A DNA stretch of 5,673 bases, from NCBI GenBank assembly GCA_934572365.1, contig CAKTKX010000098.1:1-5673 (forward strand), written 5' to 3'. Every line of letters starts with the position of its first letter. Position 1 is the first letter of the stretch. Positions 1-5,673 of this stretch are shown in pieces. The DNA is from an uncultured Oscillospiraceae bacterium. GTDB taxonomy: Bacteria > Bacillota > Clostridia > Oscillospirales > Oscillospiraceae. Below the pieces are notes generated by a model. It worked only from the letters and a program-made list of their open reading frames with translations. It had not been told where the DNA came from and did no database searches. The translations under genes were made by a program, and so were the position numbers.

Positions 1-1862
1 AACGGGAACCGGAGCGTCTGGCCGAGGTTCCCGGCATTTCCCGGGAAAAAGCGAAAGCCATGGGCGAGGAATTCCGGCTACAGGTGGGAATGCGGCAGCT
101 GATGGAATTTTTTGCCGTGCATCATCTTCCCGCAGAGCTGGCGGTGCGGACGTATAAGCTGTACGGTGACAGCACCGTGGAGCTTCTGTACGACGACCCG
201 TACTTACTCATGGACGAGGGATTGGACGCGCCCTTCGGGGCGGTAGACCGCTTTGCCATTGAGCTGGGCGTGGCGGGGGACGATCCTCGGCGGGTGGAGG
301 CCGGAATCCTGTTTGAGCTGAACTACAATCTCACGGCAGGACACAGCTTCTTACCGGAGGACAAGCTGCAGCTGGCGGTCAGCCAGCTGCTGAGCGTGGA
401 CGGAGAAGCGGTAAAAGAAGGCGTCGGGCGGCTGTTGGAAGCTGACCGCCTGGTGCGCAGCACGCTGGCGGGCATCACCGTTGATTATCTTCCAAGGCTG
501 TATGAAGCGGAAGTGAATTGCAGTGGGCGGCTTTTAGAGTTCGCAAAGGGCAGCTTCCCGCCGCCGAAAGGCTTGGAGCGCATGATTCAAAACGTGGCGG
601 AGGAAAGCGGCGTCGAATACTCCGAGGAGCAGACCCGCGCCATCCGGGAGGCGGCGACCTCCGGACTGCTGCTGATCACCGGCGGCCCCGGCACCGGTAA
701 GACGACTATATTAAATGGTATATTGTCCCTGCTGGGACAGATGCAGCTGGCGTGTCTGCTGGCCGCGCCCACTGGCCGGGCGGCGAAACGGCTGACGGAG
801 GTGACGGGGGAAAACGCCTCCACCATCCACCGGCTGCTGGAAGCGGGAGTTGACCCCGGCACGGGGGATATGGTATTCGTCCGGGACGAGGACAACCCCC
901 TCAAATGCGACGCGGTGATCGTGGACGAGATGTCCATGGTGGACGTGGAGCTGCTGCACCATCTTTTGCAGGCCATTCCCAAAGGGAAGCGGCTGATTCT
1001 GGTGGGCGACCCCGACCAGCTGCCCCCCGTGGGGCCGGGTTTCCCGTTCAACGACATGCTGCGCAGCGGCTGCCTTCCTACGGTGCGGCTGACGGAGATT
1101 TTTCGGCAGGCACAGCAGAGCCTGATCGTCATGAACGCCCACCGGGTGAATCAGGGACAGATGCCGGAGTTGAAAAACGTCAAAAGTGACTTTTTCTTCC
1201 TGCGCAGACAGAGCGAGGAGGCGGTCAGCACCCTGATTCGGGAATTATGCACCACCCGGCTGCCCAAGAACATGGGCATTCCGCCGGAGCAGATTCAGGT
1301 GCTGTCTCCCACCCGCAAGGGGGGCGTAGGCACTGCCGCTCTGAACAAAATGCTCCAGGCCGCCCTGAATCCCGCCGCGCCCGACAAAAAGGAGCGCGCC
1401 TTCGGAGATGTTATTTTCCGGGAGGGGGACAGGGTGATGCAGATTCGCAACAATTATGATATATTATGGAAGAAGACCGACGGAAGCGCCGTAGGCACCG
1501 GCATTTTCAACGGCGACGTGGGTACGATCACCGAGATCGACACCGGCACGGAGACCCTGACGGTAACCTTCGACGACCGGGCGGCGGACTACGACTTTAC
1601 TCAGCTGAACGAGCTGGAGCCTGCCTACGCCATGACCGTCCACAAGAGTCAGGGCAGCGAGTACCGGGCGGTGATTTTAGCGGCGTGGAACGGCTCATCG
1701 TATCTGCTCAGCCGCAGCATCCTCTACACCGCCATCACCCGGGCGAGGGAACTGCTGATTATTGTAGGTCGTGAAGAAACCGTGGCGGCAATGGTGGAAA
1801 ACGCGAAGAAAAACCGCCGCTACACGGGGTTGAAGCTTCGTTTACAGGGGAAAACCGAATGA
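1..1862 (+). CDS. recD2: RecD2-like ATP-dependent DNA helicase (5' end outside window)
   Basis: A superfamily 1B 5'-to-3' DNA helicase of the RecD2 type, a cytoplasmic enzyme of DNA repair that acts without RecBC in Firmicutes. The frame is open from base 3, so the ATG at 60 is not the true start: codons 3-59 encode a helix-hairpin-helix-like stretch (LAEVPGIS) that runs on into residue 1. About 619 codons are visible; family members are usually a little over 700, so roughly 100 residues are missing. Numbering from the ATG at 60: Walker A GGPGTGKTT at 208-216, Walker B DE at 289-290, GDPDQLPPVG at 316-325, TEIFRQ at 345-350, an SH3-like insert around 455-520, motif VI-type TVHKSQGSEY at 526-535 and LYTAITRAR at 555-563. 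All helicase motifs look intact. The stop overlaps the comF start (ATGA), implying translational coupling. The family call is firm; its exact cellular role here is inferred. Confidence 0.95.
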   Translation, partial: REPERLAEVPGISREKAKAMGEEFRLQVGMRQLMEFFAVHHLPAELAVRTYKLYGDSTVELLYDDPYLLMDEGLDAPFGAVDRFAIELGVAGDDPRRVEAGILFELNYNLTAGHSFLPEDKLQLAVSQLLSVDGEAVKEGVGRLLEADRLVRSTLAGITVDYLPRLYEAEVNCSGRLLEFAKGSFPPPKGLERMIQNVAEESGVEYSEEQTRAIREAATSGLLLITGGPGTGKTTILNGILSLLGQMQLACLLAAPTGRAAKRLTEVTGENASTIHRLLEAGVDPGTGDMVFVRDEDNPLKCDAVIVDEMSMVDVELLHHLLQAIPKGKRLILVGDPDQLPPVGPGFPFNDMLRSGCLPTVRLTEIFRQAQQSLIVMNAHRVNQGQMPELKNVKSDFFFLRRQSEEAVSTLIRELCTTRLPKNMGIPPEQIQVLSPTRKGGVGTAALNKMLQAALNPAAPDKKERAFGDVIFREGDRVMQIRNNYDILWKKTDGSAVGTGIFNGDVGTITEIDTGTETLTVTFDDRAADYDFTQLNELEPAYAMTVHKSQGSEYRAVILAAWNGSSYLLSRSILYTAITRARELLIIVGREETVAAMVENAKKNRRYTGLKLRLQGKTE

Positions 1863-2512
1863 GACTGGTTCACTGGCTGCTGGGCGTGCTGTTTCCGCCC
1901 AAGTGCGTTCTGTGCGGAAAGATACTGGGAAAAGAGGAGCTTGACCTGTGCCGCACCTGCCGGGAGGAAGCGCCGGAATTTCTTAATAGAAAAAGAAAGG
2001 GTCAATTTCTTGACAGTTTCGCCGCAGTCTGGTACTATGAAGGGAACGTAAGAAGGAGCCTTCTGCGTTTTAAGTTCGGCGGCGCGAGAAATTACGCTGC
2101 TGCCTACGGCCGGCTTCTGGCCATGCGGATTCAGACGGAATATCCCGACGGCTTCGATGTGCTGACCTGGATCCCCGTCAGCCGTCTGCGGAAGCTCCGC
2201 CGGGGCTACGATCAGGTGGAGCTGCTGGCGAAGGCCGTGGGGCGGGAGCTGGGGATGACCCCGACACCCCTTCTTCGGAAAGTCCGTCACAACCGCCCGC
2301 AGTCCGGCATTCACGGCGAGGCGGAACGCAGGGCAAATGTGCTGGGCGTCTACCGGCTGACTCCGGGCGCGGAAGTCGACGGAAAGCGGATATTGCTGCT
2401 GGACGACATCCTGACCACCGGCGCCACGGCGGGAGAAGCTGCCCGGGTGCTGAAAACCGCCGGGGCGGAGGAAGTGCATTGCGCCGCCGTTGCTTCGGCA
2501 GGAAGGGAATAA
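1859..2512 (+). CDS. comF: ComF family phosphoribosyltransferase-fold protein
   Basis: A 217-residue ComF/ComFC-type protein. In competent bacteria this family is needed for DNA uptake or processing of incoming DNA; in many non-competent Firmicutes its role is unclear, so the function here is inferred. An N-terminal zinc ribbon has Cys at 16, 19, 31 and 34. The conserved YYEG and RFKFGG segments follow, then RRGYDQ at 114-119, the NRPQSG region, and the PRPP-binding loop LLDDILTTGAT around 180-190 with acidic pair D182/D183. Length matches the family. The ATG sits inside the recD2 stop (ATGA) and AGGGG at 1846-1850 lies 8 nt upstream, which fixes the start. Residues about 40-50 use unusually AT-rich codons (CTT, AAT, AGA, AAA) compared with the rest of the gene; see the putative internal promoter there. 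Confidence 0.93.
   Translation: MRLVHWLLGVLFPPKCVLCGKILGKEELDLCRTCREEAPEFLNRKRKGQFLDSFAAVWYYEGNVRRSLLRFKFGGARNYAAAYGRLLAMRIQTEYPDGFDVLTWIPVSRLRKLRRGYDQVELLAKAVGRELGMTPTPLLRKVRHNRPQSGIHGEAERRANVLGVYRLTPGAEVDGKRILLLDDILTTGATAGEAARVLKTAGAEEVHCAAVASAGRE
2010..2038 (+). promoter_or_regulatory. Putative internal sigma-A promoter within comF
   Basis: TTGACA at 2010-2015 is followed after 17 nt by TACTAT at 2033-2038. The -35 is a perfect consensus and the -10 matches 4 of 6 positions (T, A, A, T at 1, 2, 5, 6). The stretch just upstream, about 1979-2009, is A/T-rich in an otherwise GC-rich gene and could act as an UP element. If used, it would drive mreB and the membrane protein independently of recD2. 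The -10 overlaps the conserved YY codons of ComF, so coding constraint may explain part of it. Confidence 0.3.
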
Positions 2513-2543
2513 TACGATTTCTTAATTGTAAGTAGGTGCTGTT

Positions 2544-3581
2544 ATGTTTTTATTTTCCAATGACCTGGGCGTTGACCTGGGTACATCCAATGTTTTGATT
2601 TACGCCGACGGTAAGGGACTGGTCGTCCGGGAGCCCTCCGTTGTGGCTATGGACAAGAACACCGGCAAGATTTTGCAGGTGGGCGCGGCCGCCCGGAACA
2701 TGCTGGGACGTACTCCCGGCAACGTGGTCGCCATGCACCCGCTGAAGGACGGCACCGTCTCCGATCATGAGATGACCGTCCGGATGCTTCAGGAAATGTT
2801 TAAGACCGCGACAAAAGCGTCCTTCTTCACCCCCAAGCCCCGTGTGGTCATCTCCGTACCCTCCGGCGTGTCCGAGGTAGAGGAGCGCAGCGTCATCAAC
2901 GCCGCCATCGAAGCCGGCGCGCGCAGAGTGTTCCTGATCGAGGAACCCCTTGCGGCGGGTCTGGGCGCGGGACTGGATATTCGCGGCCCCAGCGGCCACC
3001 TGGTGGTGGACATCGGCGGCGGCACCACGGACATCGCGGTGCTGAGCATGAACGGCGTGGCGGTTTCCTCTTCTTTGAAGGTGGCGGGCAACTACTTTGA
3101 CGAGATGATCGCCCGGTACGTCCGCCGTCAGCACGGTGTGGTGATCGGTCAGGTCACCGCTGAGAATGTGAAAATCCAGATCGGCCAGGTCTACCCCCGG
3201 GACGAGGAGCGGAGCATGAACGTCAAGGGACGGGACTTCAAGACCGGTATGCCCAAGGTCATCACCCTGACCTCCACGGAGATTTTCGAGGTGCTGCGCC
3301 GTCCCGCCCGGATGATCACCGACGAGGTGCTGGCGGTTCTGGAGCAGACAAGCCCCGAGCTGGTGTCGGACATTTCCGAAAACGGCATCACCCTCACCGG
3401 CGGATGCAGCCAGATCTGGGGTATGGATCTGCTGATCGCCGAGCGCACAGGCATCGGCTGCGTCCTGGCGGACGACCCTGACGCCTGCACGGCCTACGGC
3501 GCGGGCAAGAGCCTTGCCTGGATCAACCACATGCAGGAAGGCCCCATCAACATTGCCAGAAAACGGGCGATGCGCGGCTGA
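2544..3581 (+). CDS. mreB: MreB/Mbl-family rod shape-determining actin homologue
   Basis: A 345-residue bacterial actin of the MreB/Mbl group. Such proteins form membrane-bound filaments under the inner membrane and guide the peptidoglycan elongation machinery. The phosphate 1 motif DLGTSN is at 11-16, an EEP motif lies before GAGLDI, and phosphate 2 DIGGGTTD is at 156-163. The TTDIAVLSM wording and the later KGRDFKTGMPKVIT segment resemble Bacillus Mbl more than MreB. The adenosine motif reads TGGCSQIWGMD (from residue 285) where the family usually has TGGGALL or similar. The short hydrophobic MFLF start may aid membrane contact. Length is close to the usual 330-345. AGGTG at 2534-2538, 5 nt before the ATG, supports the start. 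It follows comF by 31 nt and is followed after 1 nt by a membrane protein gene. MreC, MreD and RodA are not in the window, so this may be a stand-alone paralogue. Confidence 0.93.
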   Translation: MFLFSNDLGVDLGTSNVLIYADGKGLVVREPSVVAMDKNTGKILQVGAAARNMLGRTPGNVVAMHPLKDGTVSDHEMTVRMLQEMFKTATKASFFTPKPRVVISVPSGVSEVEERSVINAAIEAGARRVFLIEEPLAAGLGAGLDIRGPSGHLVVDIGGGTTDIAVLSMNGVAVSSSLKVAGNYFDEMIARYVRRQHGVVIGQVTAENVKIQIGQVYPRDEERSMNVKGRDFKTGMPKVITLTSTEIFEVLRRPARMITDEVLAVLEQTSPELVSDISENGITLTGGCSQIWGMDLLIAERTGIGCVLADDPDACTAYGAGKSLAWINHMQEGPINIARKRAMRG

Positions 3582-3582
3582 T

Positions 3583-4080
3583 ATGGAGAAAAAAGCGAGA
3601 ATCGGGCGAAGCGCCCTGCTGATTATCGGCATTATTTATACCGGATTGGGCGGCATTTTCGTGATACTGGGCGTTGCACTGGCGACGCTTCTGCGGGATA
3701 ACGACGGATTTATGGTCGGCCTGATTTTTGGCGGGATCGGCGTCATATTCCTGATTTTGGGAATCATTTTCCTTGTTGTCGAATTCTGCAAGAAAAGGCA
3801 GTCAGATGCCCTGCTTGCCTCGGGACACTACGTCCTGGGCGAGGTGGTGGACATTGCCGCGAACATCAATGTCAACGTAAACGGGCGGTATCCCTACTAT
3901 ATAATAGTGCAGTATATTGACCCCCACGGCCTGCGGCACATTTTCAAAAGCCCCAGTCTGCGCATTTTCCGTGACCCGGAGCTGATCGGCAAAAAGGTGA
4001 AGGTCTACGTGGAAAATGACAATTTTAAGCACTATTACGTGGACGTGGATGAGATTCTGCCCAAATATGTAGAACATTAA
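3583..4080 (+). CDS. Small two-pass membrane protein of unknown function
   Basis: A 165-residue protein I cannot assign to a named family. The basic N-terminus (MEKKARIGR) is followed by two hydrophobic Gly/Ile-rich helices at about 10-37 and 43-68, then KKR, predicting both ends in the cytoplasm. The soluble C-terminal part (about 80-160) has the pattern GEVVDI, NGRYPYYIIVQY, DPHG, GKKVKVYV and YYVDVDEI, which looks like a small beta-rich domain of the kind seen behind membrane helices in many clostridial hypothetical proteins. An in-frame ATG at 3514 lies inside mreB and is rejected: 3583 comes 1 nt after the mreB TGA, and the hydrophobic region begins soon after it. No good ribosome binding site precedes it, so translation is probably coupled to mreB. 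The gene ends 6 nt before the terminator stem. Its AT-richer codons partly reflect the Ile-rich helices. A link to the cell envelope is inferred from context only. Confidence 0.85.
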   Translation: MEKKARIGRSALLIIGIIYTGLGGIFVILGVALATLLRDNDGFMVGLIFGGIGVIFLILGIIFLVVEFCKKRQSDALLASGHYVLGEVVDIAANINVNVNGRYPYYIIVQYIDPHGLRHIFKSPSLRIFRDPELIGKKVKVYVENDNFKHYYVDVDEILPKYVEH

Positions 4081-4086
4081 ATAATT

Positions 4087-4125
4087 TGCCCCCAAAGGCT
4101 TTTGGCCTTTGGGGGCAGTTTTCTT
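4087..4125 (+). terminator. Rho-independent terminator, probably bidirectional
   Basis: A perfect 13-bp inverted repeat: left arm TGCCCCCAAAGGC at 4087-4099, loop TTTTG at 4100-4104, right arm at 4105-4117. On the plus strand it is followed by GTTTTCTT, closing the recD2-comF-mreB-membrane protein run. It also lies 6 nt beyond the stop of the convergent minus-strand ORF (TAA at 4126-4124). On that strand the stem is followed by AAATTATTT, a weaker tail, so it may end both units. Confidence 0.92.
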
Positions 4126-4477
4126 AATCCTGATCGCAGGGAGCTTCTTTCTTCCGGTCGCAGCCGGTGGGGGTGAACTGGCGGGCGGGGAAGGGAATGC
4201 GGCTGAACATTTCGCAGGGATCCTCAGTGCAGCAGCCCTCGCTGTCGCAGCATTCCTTTTCGGGGATGGCGTATTCTACCATGGGTACTACCAGCTGCAC
4301 ATCCCGTTCCAGCCGGACGATGGAGAACTGCCCCAGGGTGACGTACAGGCGGCGATGGTCGCCGGAGGTGACCAGGTCTTCGTCGAACAGCGCCCGGATG
4401 GCATCGGGAATCTGGACGGTGACGGACTCCGCCGTCCCGCTTTCGGCGGCATCCTTGACCTTGGAGCTGAGCACCAT
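4124..4477 (-). CDS. Cys-rich protein of unknown function, possibly the 3' part of a split gene
   Basis: I do not recognise this protein. From the ATG at 4477 it is 117 residues; the frame is open to 4507, where a TTG directly abuts the recombinase TAA (4510-4508). The first part is soluble and mixed (VTVQIPDAIRALF, LYVTLGQFSIVRLERDVQLVVP); the second half is rich in Cys, with CCDSEGCCTEDPC, a lone later Cys in TPTGCD, and another in the tail APCDQD. No signal peptide or membrane segment is visible. Codons end mostly in G or C, like the housekeeping genes and unlike the AT-richer recombinase next to it, so it is probably host DNA. AGAGGTG at 4493-4487, 9 nt before the ATG, supports this start. 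The coding-like sequence upstream of that ATG (VEVLDP) leaves open that it is the C-terminal fragment of a longer gene. Spore or coat-type roles are conceivable for such Cys-rich clostridial proteins, but nothing here proves it. Confidence 0.6.
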   Translation of the reverse strand: MVLSSKVKDAAESGTAESVTVQIPDAIRALFDEDLVTSGDHRRLYVTLGQFSIVRLERDVQLVVPMVEYAIPEKECCDSEGCCTEDPCEMFSRIPFPARQFTPTGCDRKKEAPCDQD

Positions 4478-4486
4478 GGGATCAAG

Positions 4487-4493
4487 CACCTCT
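4487..4493 (-). promoter_or_regulatory. Ribosome binding site choosing the ATG at 4477
   Basis: On the minus strand AGAGGTG lies 9 nt before the ATG at 4477-4475, one mismatch from GGAGGTG. The alternative TTG at 4507 would have its binding site inside the last recombinase codons, where no purine-rich motif is seen. This favours 4477 as the working start, whether the ORF is a full gene or a re-initiated fragment. Confidence 0.5.
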
Positions 4494-4507
4494 ACTGCGG
4501 ACACCAA

Positions 4508-5673
4508 TTAGGCAGACGCATCGTCGAATTTACGCAGGACGACGCGGACATGCCCCTCCCTGTCTACGGAAATGTGGTCAAGGATGCGGCGCATGTCCAT
4601 GTTGGTTACCGTTTCCAGTTCCAGAAAACGCTGAATCTCGTCTGTGTAGTGTCGGACGGTTTCGGCGGCTTTTCTGCCCGGGGTAAGCTGCTCCAAATCC
4701 CTGTCCAATGCGTTCAGTTCTTCGGTAATGCCAGCGATTTTTTCTTTCAACTCGGTCAGGCTTAGAATGTCGTTGGCGTACATCTCCTGATACCGGCTCT
4801 TTTTGGACAGCAGCTTTTTTCGCTTTGTCTCGATCTCCCGCTTGGCCTGCTCCGGATTCTGAGAGGCGGGGAGACGCTTATCCAGACTTGCTAAAATGTT
4901 TGCAACGAAAGCATCCCTGTCCTCAATCAGAGAAGCAAAATAATCCCGCAGCCGTTTCAGCAGCTCCGGCTCGTCCAGACAGGTGCGGTTGCCACATTTT
5001 TCGGCGGTGTATTGGTCATTGGTAACGCACCGCCAATATACCCGCGTGTTCGCGTAGGTGTAGCTCTTTCGTGTGAAGGAGCGCCCGCAGTGTTCGCACT
5101 TGATCAGCGTGGAAAAGATGTGCTTGGAACTGTATCTGCCTTCCCTGGACGGCTCGCCGGAAGCGTATTGAATGCGTCGGGAGGCCATGATTTCCTGGGT
5201 TTTCTGAAACACCTCCGGCGTGACGATCGCCCAGGCGGGGCGCCGGTGACAGAACTGTTCCTCCTCGGGAAGCCGGATTTGCCTGCCGGTGAGAAAATCC
5301 TCGATTTCGTATTTGTGATTCACTAGAATCCCGCAGTAAATGGGATTTACCAGAACACGGCGAACGCCCCGGGCATTCCAGTTGCTGCCAAACTTGGTTT
5401 TATCCCGATCGCGGTTGAGGGTTGCGCTGATGGTGCGGCACCCCAGCCCTTGGTCGTTATAAAGGGAAAAAATCTTGCGGACGATTTCGGCTTCGCCGGG
5501 ATTGATCTCCAGGGTGAAGTTGTCGATTCGGTCGTAACCGAAAATTCTCTGGGGGACGCGGCCTTTTTCGGCGTTGATCCTTTTGCCCCATTTGACGCGC
5601 TTGGAAAGATTGCTGCTCTCCTCCTGCGCCATGGCGGAGAACAGGGTGAGAATAAACTCGCTGTCTCCCATAG
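4508..5673 (-). CDS. Large serine recombinase (N-terminal catalytic domain outside window)
   Basis: A site-specific serine recombinase of the large (resolvase/invertase plus recombinase domain) class, which integrates, excises or inverts DNA between short attachment sites. The ATG at 5671 is internal: GDSEFILTLFSAMAQEESSNLS is the end of the catalytic domain and its long helix, so the catalytic serine and about 100-130 residues lie beyond the right edge. Numbering from 5671: recombinase DNA-binding domain about 30-135 (GRVPQRIFGYD, GLGCRTISATLN, NPIYCGILVNHKY), zinc ribbon with Cys 192, 195, 215 and 226, coiled coil about 275-330, and a natural-looking C-terminus with VRVVLRKF. No frameshift or internal stop is seen in the visible part. 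Base composition is lower in GC than mreB, suggesting transfer. Such recombinases usually sit at one end of their element, so the attachment junction may be close to 4508. Which element it belongs to cannot be told. Confidence 0.93.
   Translation of the reverse strand, partial: MGDSEFILTLFSAMAQEESSNLSKRVKWGKRINAEKGRVPQRIFGYDRIDNFTLEINPGEAEIVRKIFSLYNDQGLGCRTISATLNRDRDKTKFGSNWNARGVRRVLVNPIYCGILVNHKYEIEDFLTGRQIRLPEEEQFCHRRPAWAIVTPEVFQKTQEIMASRRIQYASGEPSREGRYSSKHIFSTLIKCEHCGRSFTRKSYTYANTRVYWRCVTNDQYTAEKCGNRTCLDEPELLKRLRDYFASLIEDRDAFVANILASLDKRLPASQNPEQAKREIETKRKKLLSKKSRYQEMYANDILSLTELKEKIAGITEELNALDRDLEQLTPGRKAAETVRHYTDEIQRFLELETVTNMDMRRILDHISVDREGHVRVVLRKFDDASA

Noticed and set aside
1450..1475. 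AT-rich tract in recD2 resembling a -10 region
   Set aside because: TATATTAT-like bases here encode the NNYDILW segment and there is no -35 hexamer at a suitable distance.
1820..2479. Minus-strand open frame of 219 codons opposite comF
   Set aside because: Shadow of comF, whose zinc ribbon and PRPP loop are unmistakable; no motif on the minus strand.
2513..2543. Possible promoter in the comF-mreB gap
   Set aside because: The 31-nt gap has an A/T-rich start and a ribosome binding site but no paired -35 and -10 hexamers.
3514..3582. Upstream in-frame ATG adding 23 residues to the membrane protein
   Set aside because: It lies within the mreB coding region, and the added residues are polar shadow sequence; the ATG at 3583 gives a normal two-pass membrane protein.
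2550..3632. Long minus-strand open frame of 360 codons opposite mreB
   Set aside because: It is the antisense shadow of a GC-rich, clearly conserved actin gene; its product is His/Asp/Gly-rich with no recognisable domain.
4474..4493. Repeated GGTGCT on the minus strand around the ATG at 4477, considered as an attachment-site repeat
   Set aside because: Only 6 bp and both copies sit on the same side of the presumed junction; serine recombinases leave only a very short shared core, so this is not evidence of an attachment site.
4109..4765. Plus-strand open frame of 218 codons with a signal-peptide-like start
   Set aside because: It begins inside the terminator hairpin and runs opposite both the Cys-rich ORF and the well-supported recombinase, so it is a shadow frame.

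Overview
The window looks like a chromosomal segment of a GC-rich, low-oxygen-gut type Firmicute (Clostridia; an Oscillospiraceae-like member is my best guess). The grounds are a RecD2-type helicase with no RecBC context, a ComF protein, an MreB/Mbl-type actin with Mbl-like sequence, and a large serine recombinase of the clostridial mobile-element kind. The taxonomic call is inference from protein style and base composition; no rRNA or other marker is present.

Layout. Positions 1-4080 hold a tight plus-strand run of four genes: recD2 (5' end cut by the window edge), comF (starts inside the recD2 stop as ATGA), an mreB/mbl homologue (31 nt later), and a small two-pass membrane protein that starts 1 nt after the mreB stop. 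This run ends at a strong 13-bp stem terminator at 4087-4117. The same hairpin serves, or could serve, the convergent minus-strand unit on the right. That unit is a large serine recombinase (4508-5673, N-terminal catalytic domain cut off by the right window edge), followed on the same strand and in the same reading frame by a small Cys-rich ORF of unknown function (4124-4477, or up to 4507).

How it fits together. The left half is ordinary housekeeping: DNA repair helicase, a phosphoribosyltransferase-fold protein linked to DNA uptake or repair, and a cell-shape actin, with a membrane protein of unknown role coupled to the actin. The right half looks like one edge of an integrated element: the recombinase is visibly less GC-rich than mreB and stops directly against an in-frame coding-like stretch. 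The most interesting possibility is that the small Cys-rich ORF is the 3' part of a host gene split by the recombinase-bearing element, as in the sigK/skin arrangement. The 5' part would lie beyond the right edge and cannot be seen. A plain short gene with its own ribosome binding site at 4487-4493 is the main alternative. No CRISPR array, tRNA, rRNA or insertion sequence was seen, and no gene-free stretch exceeds 300 bases.
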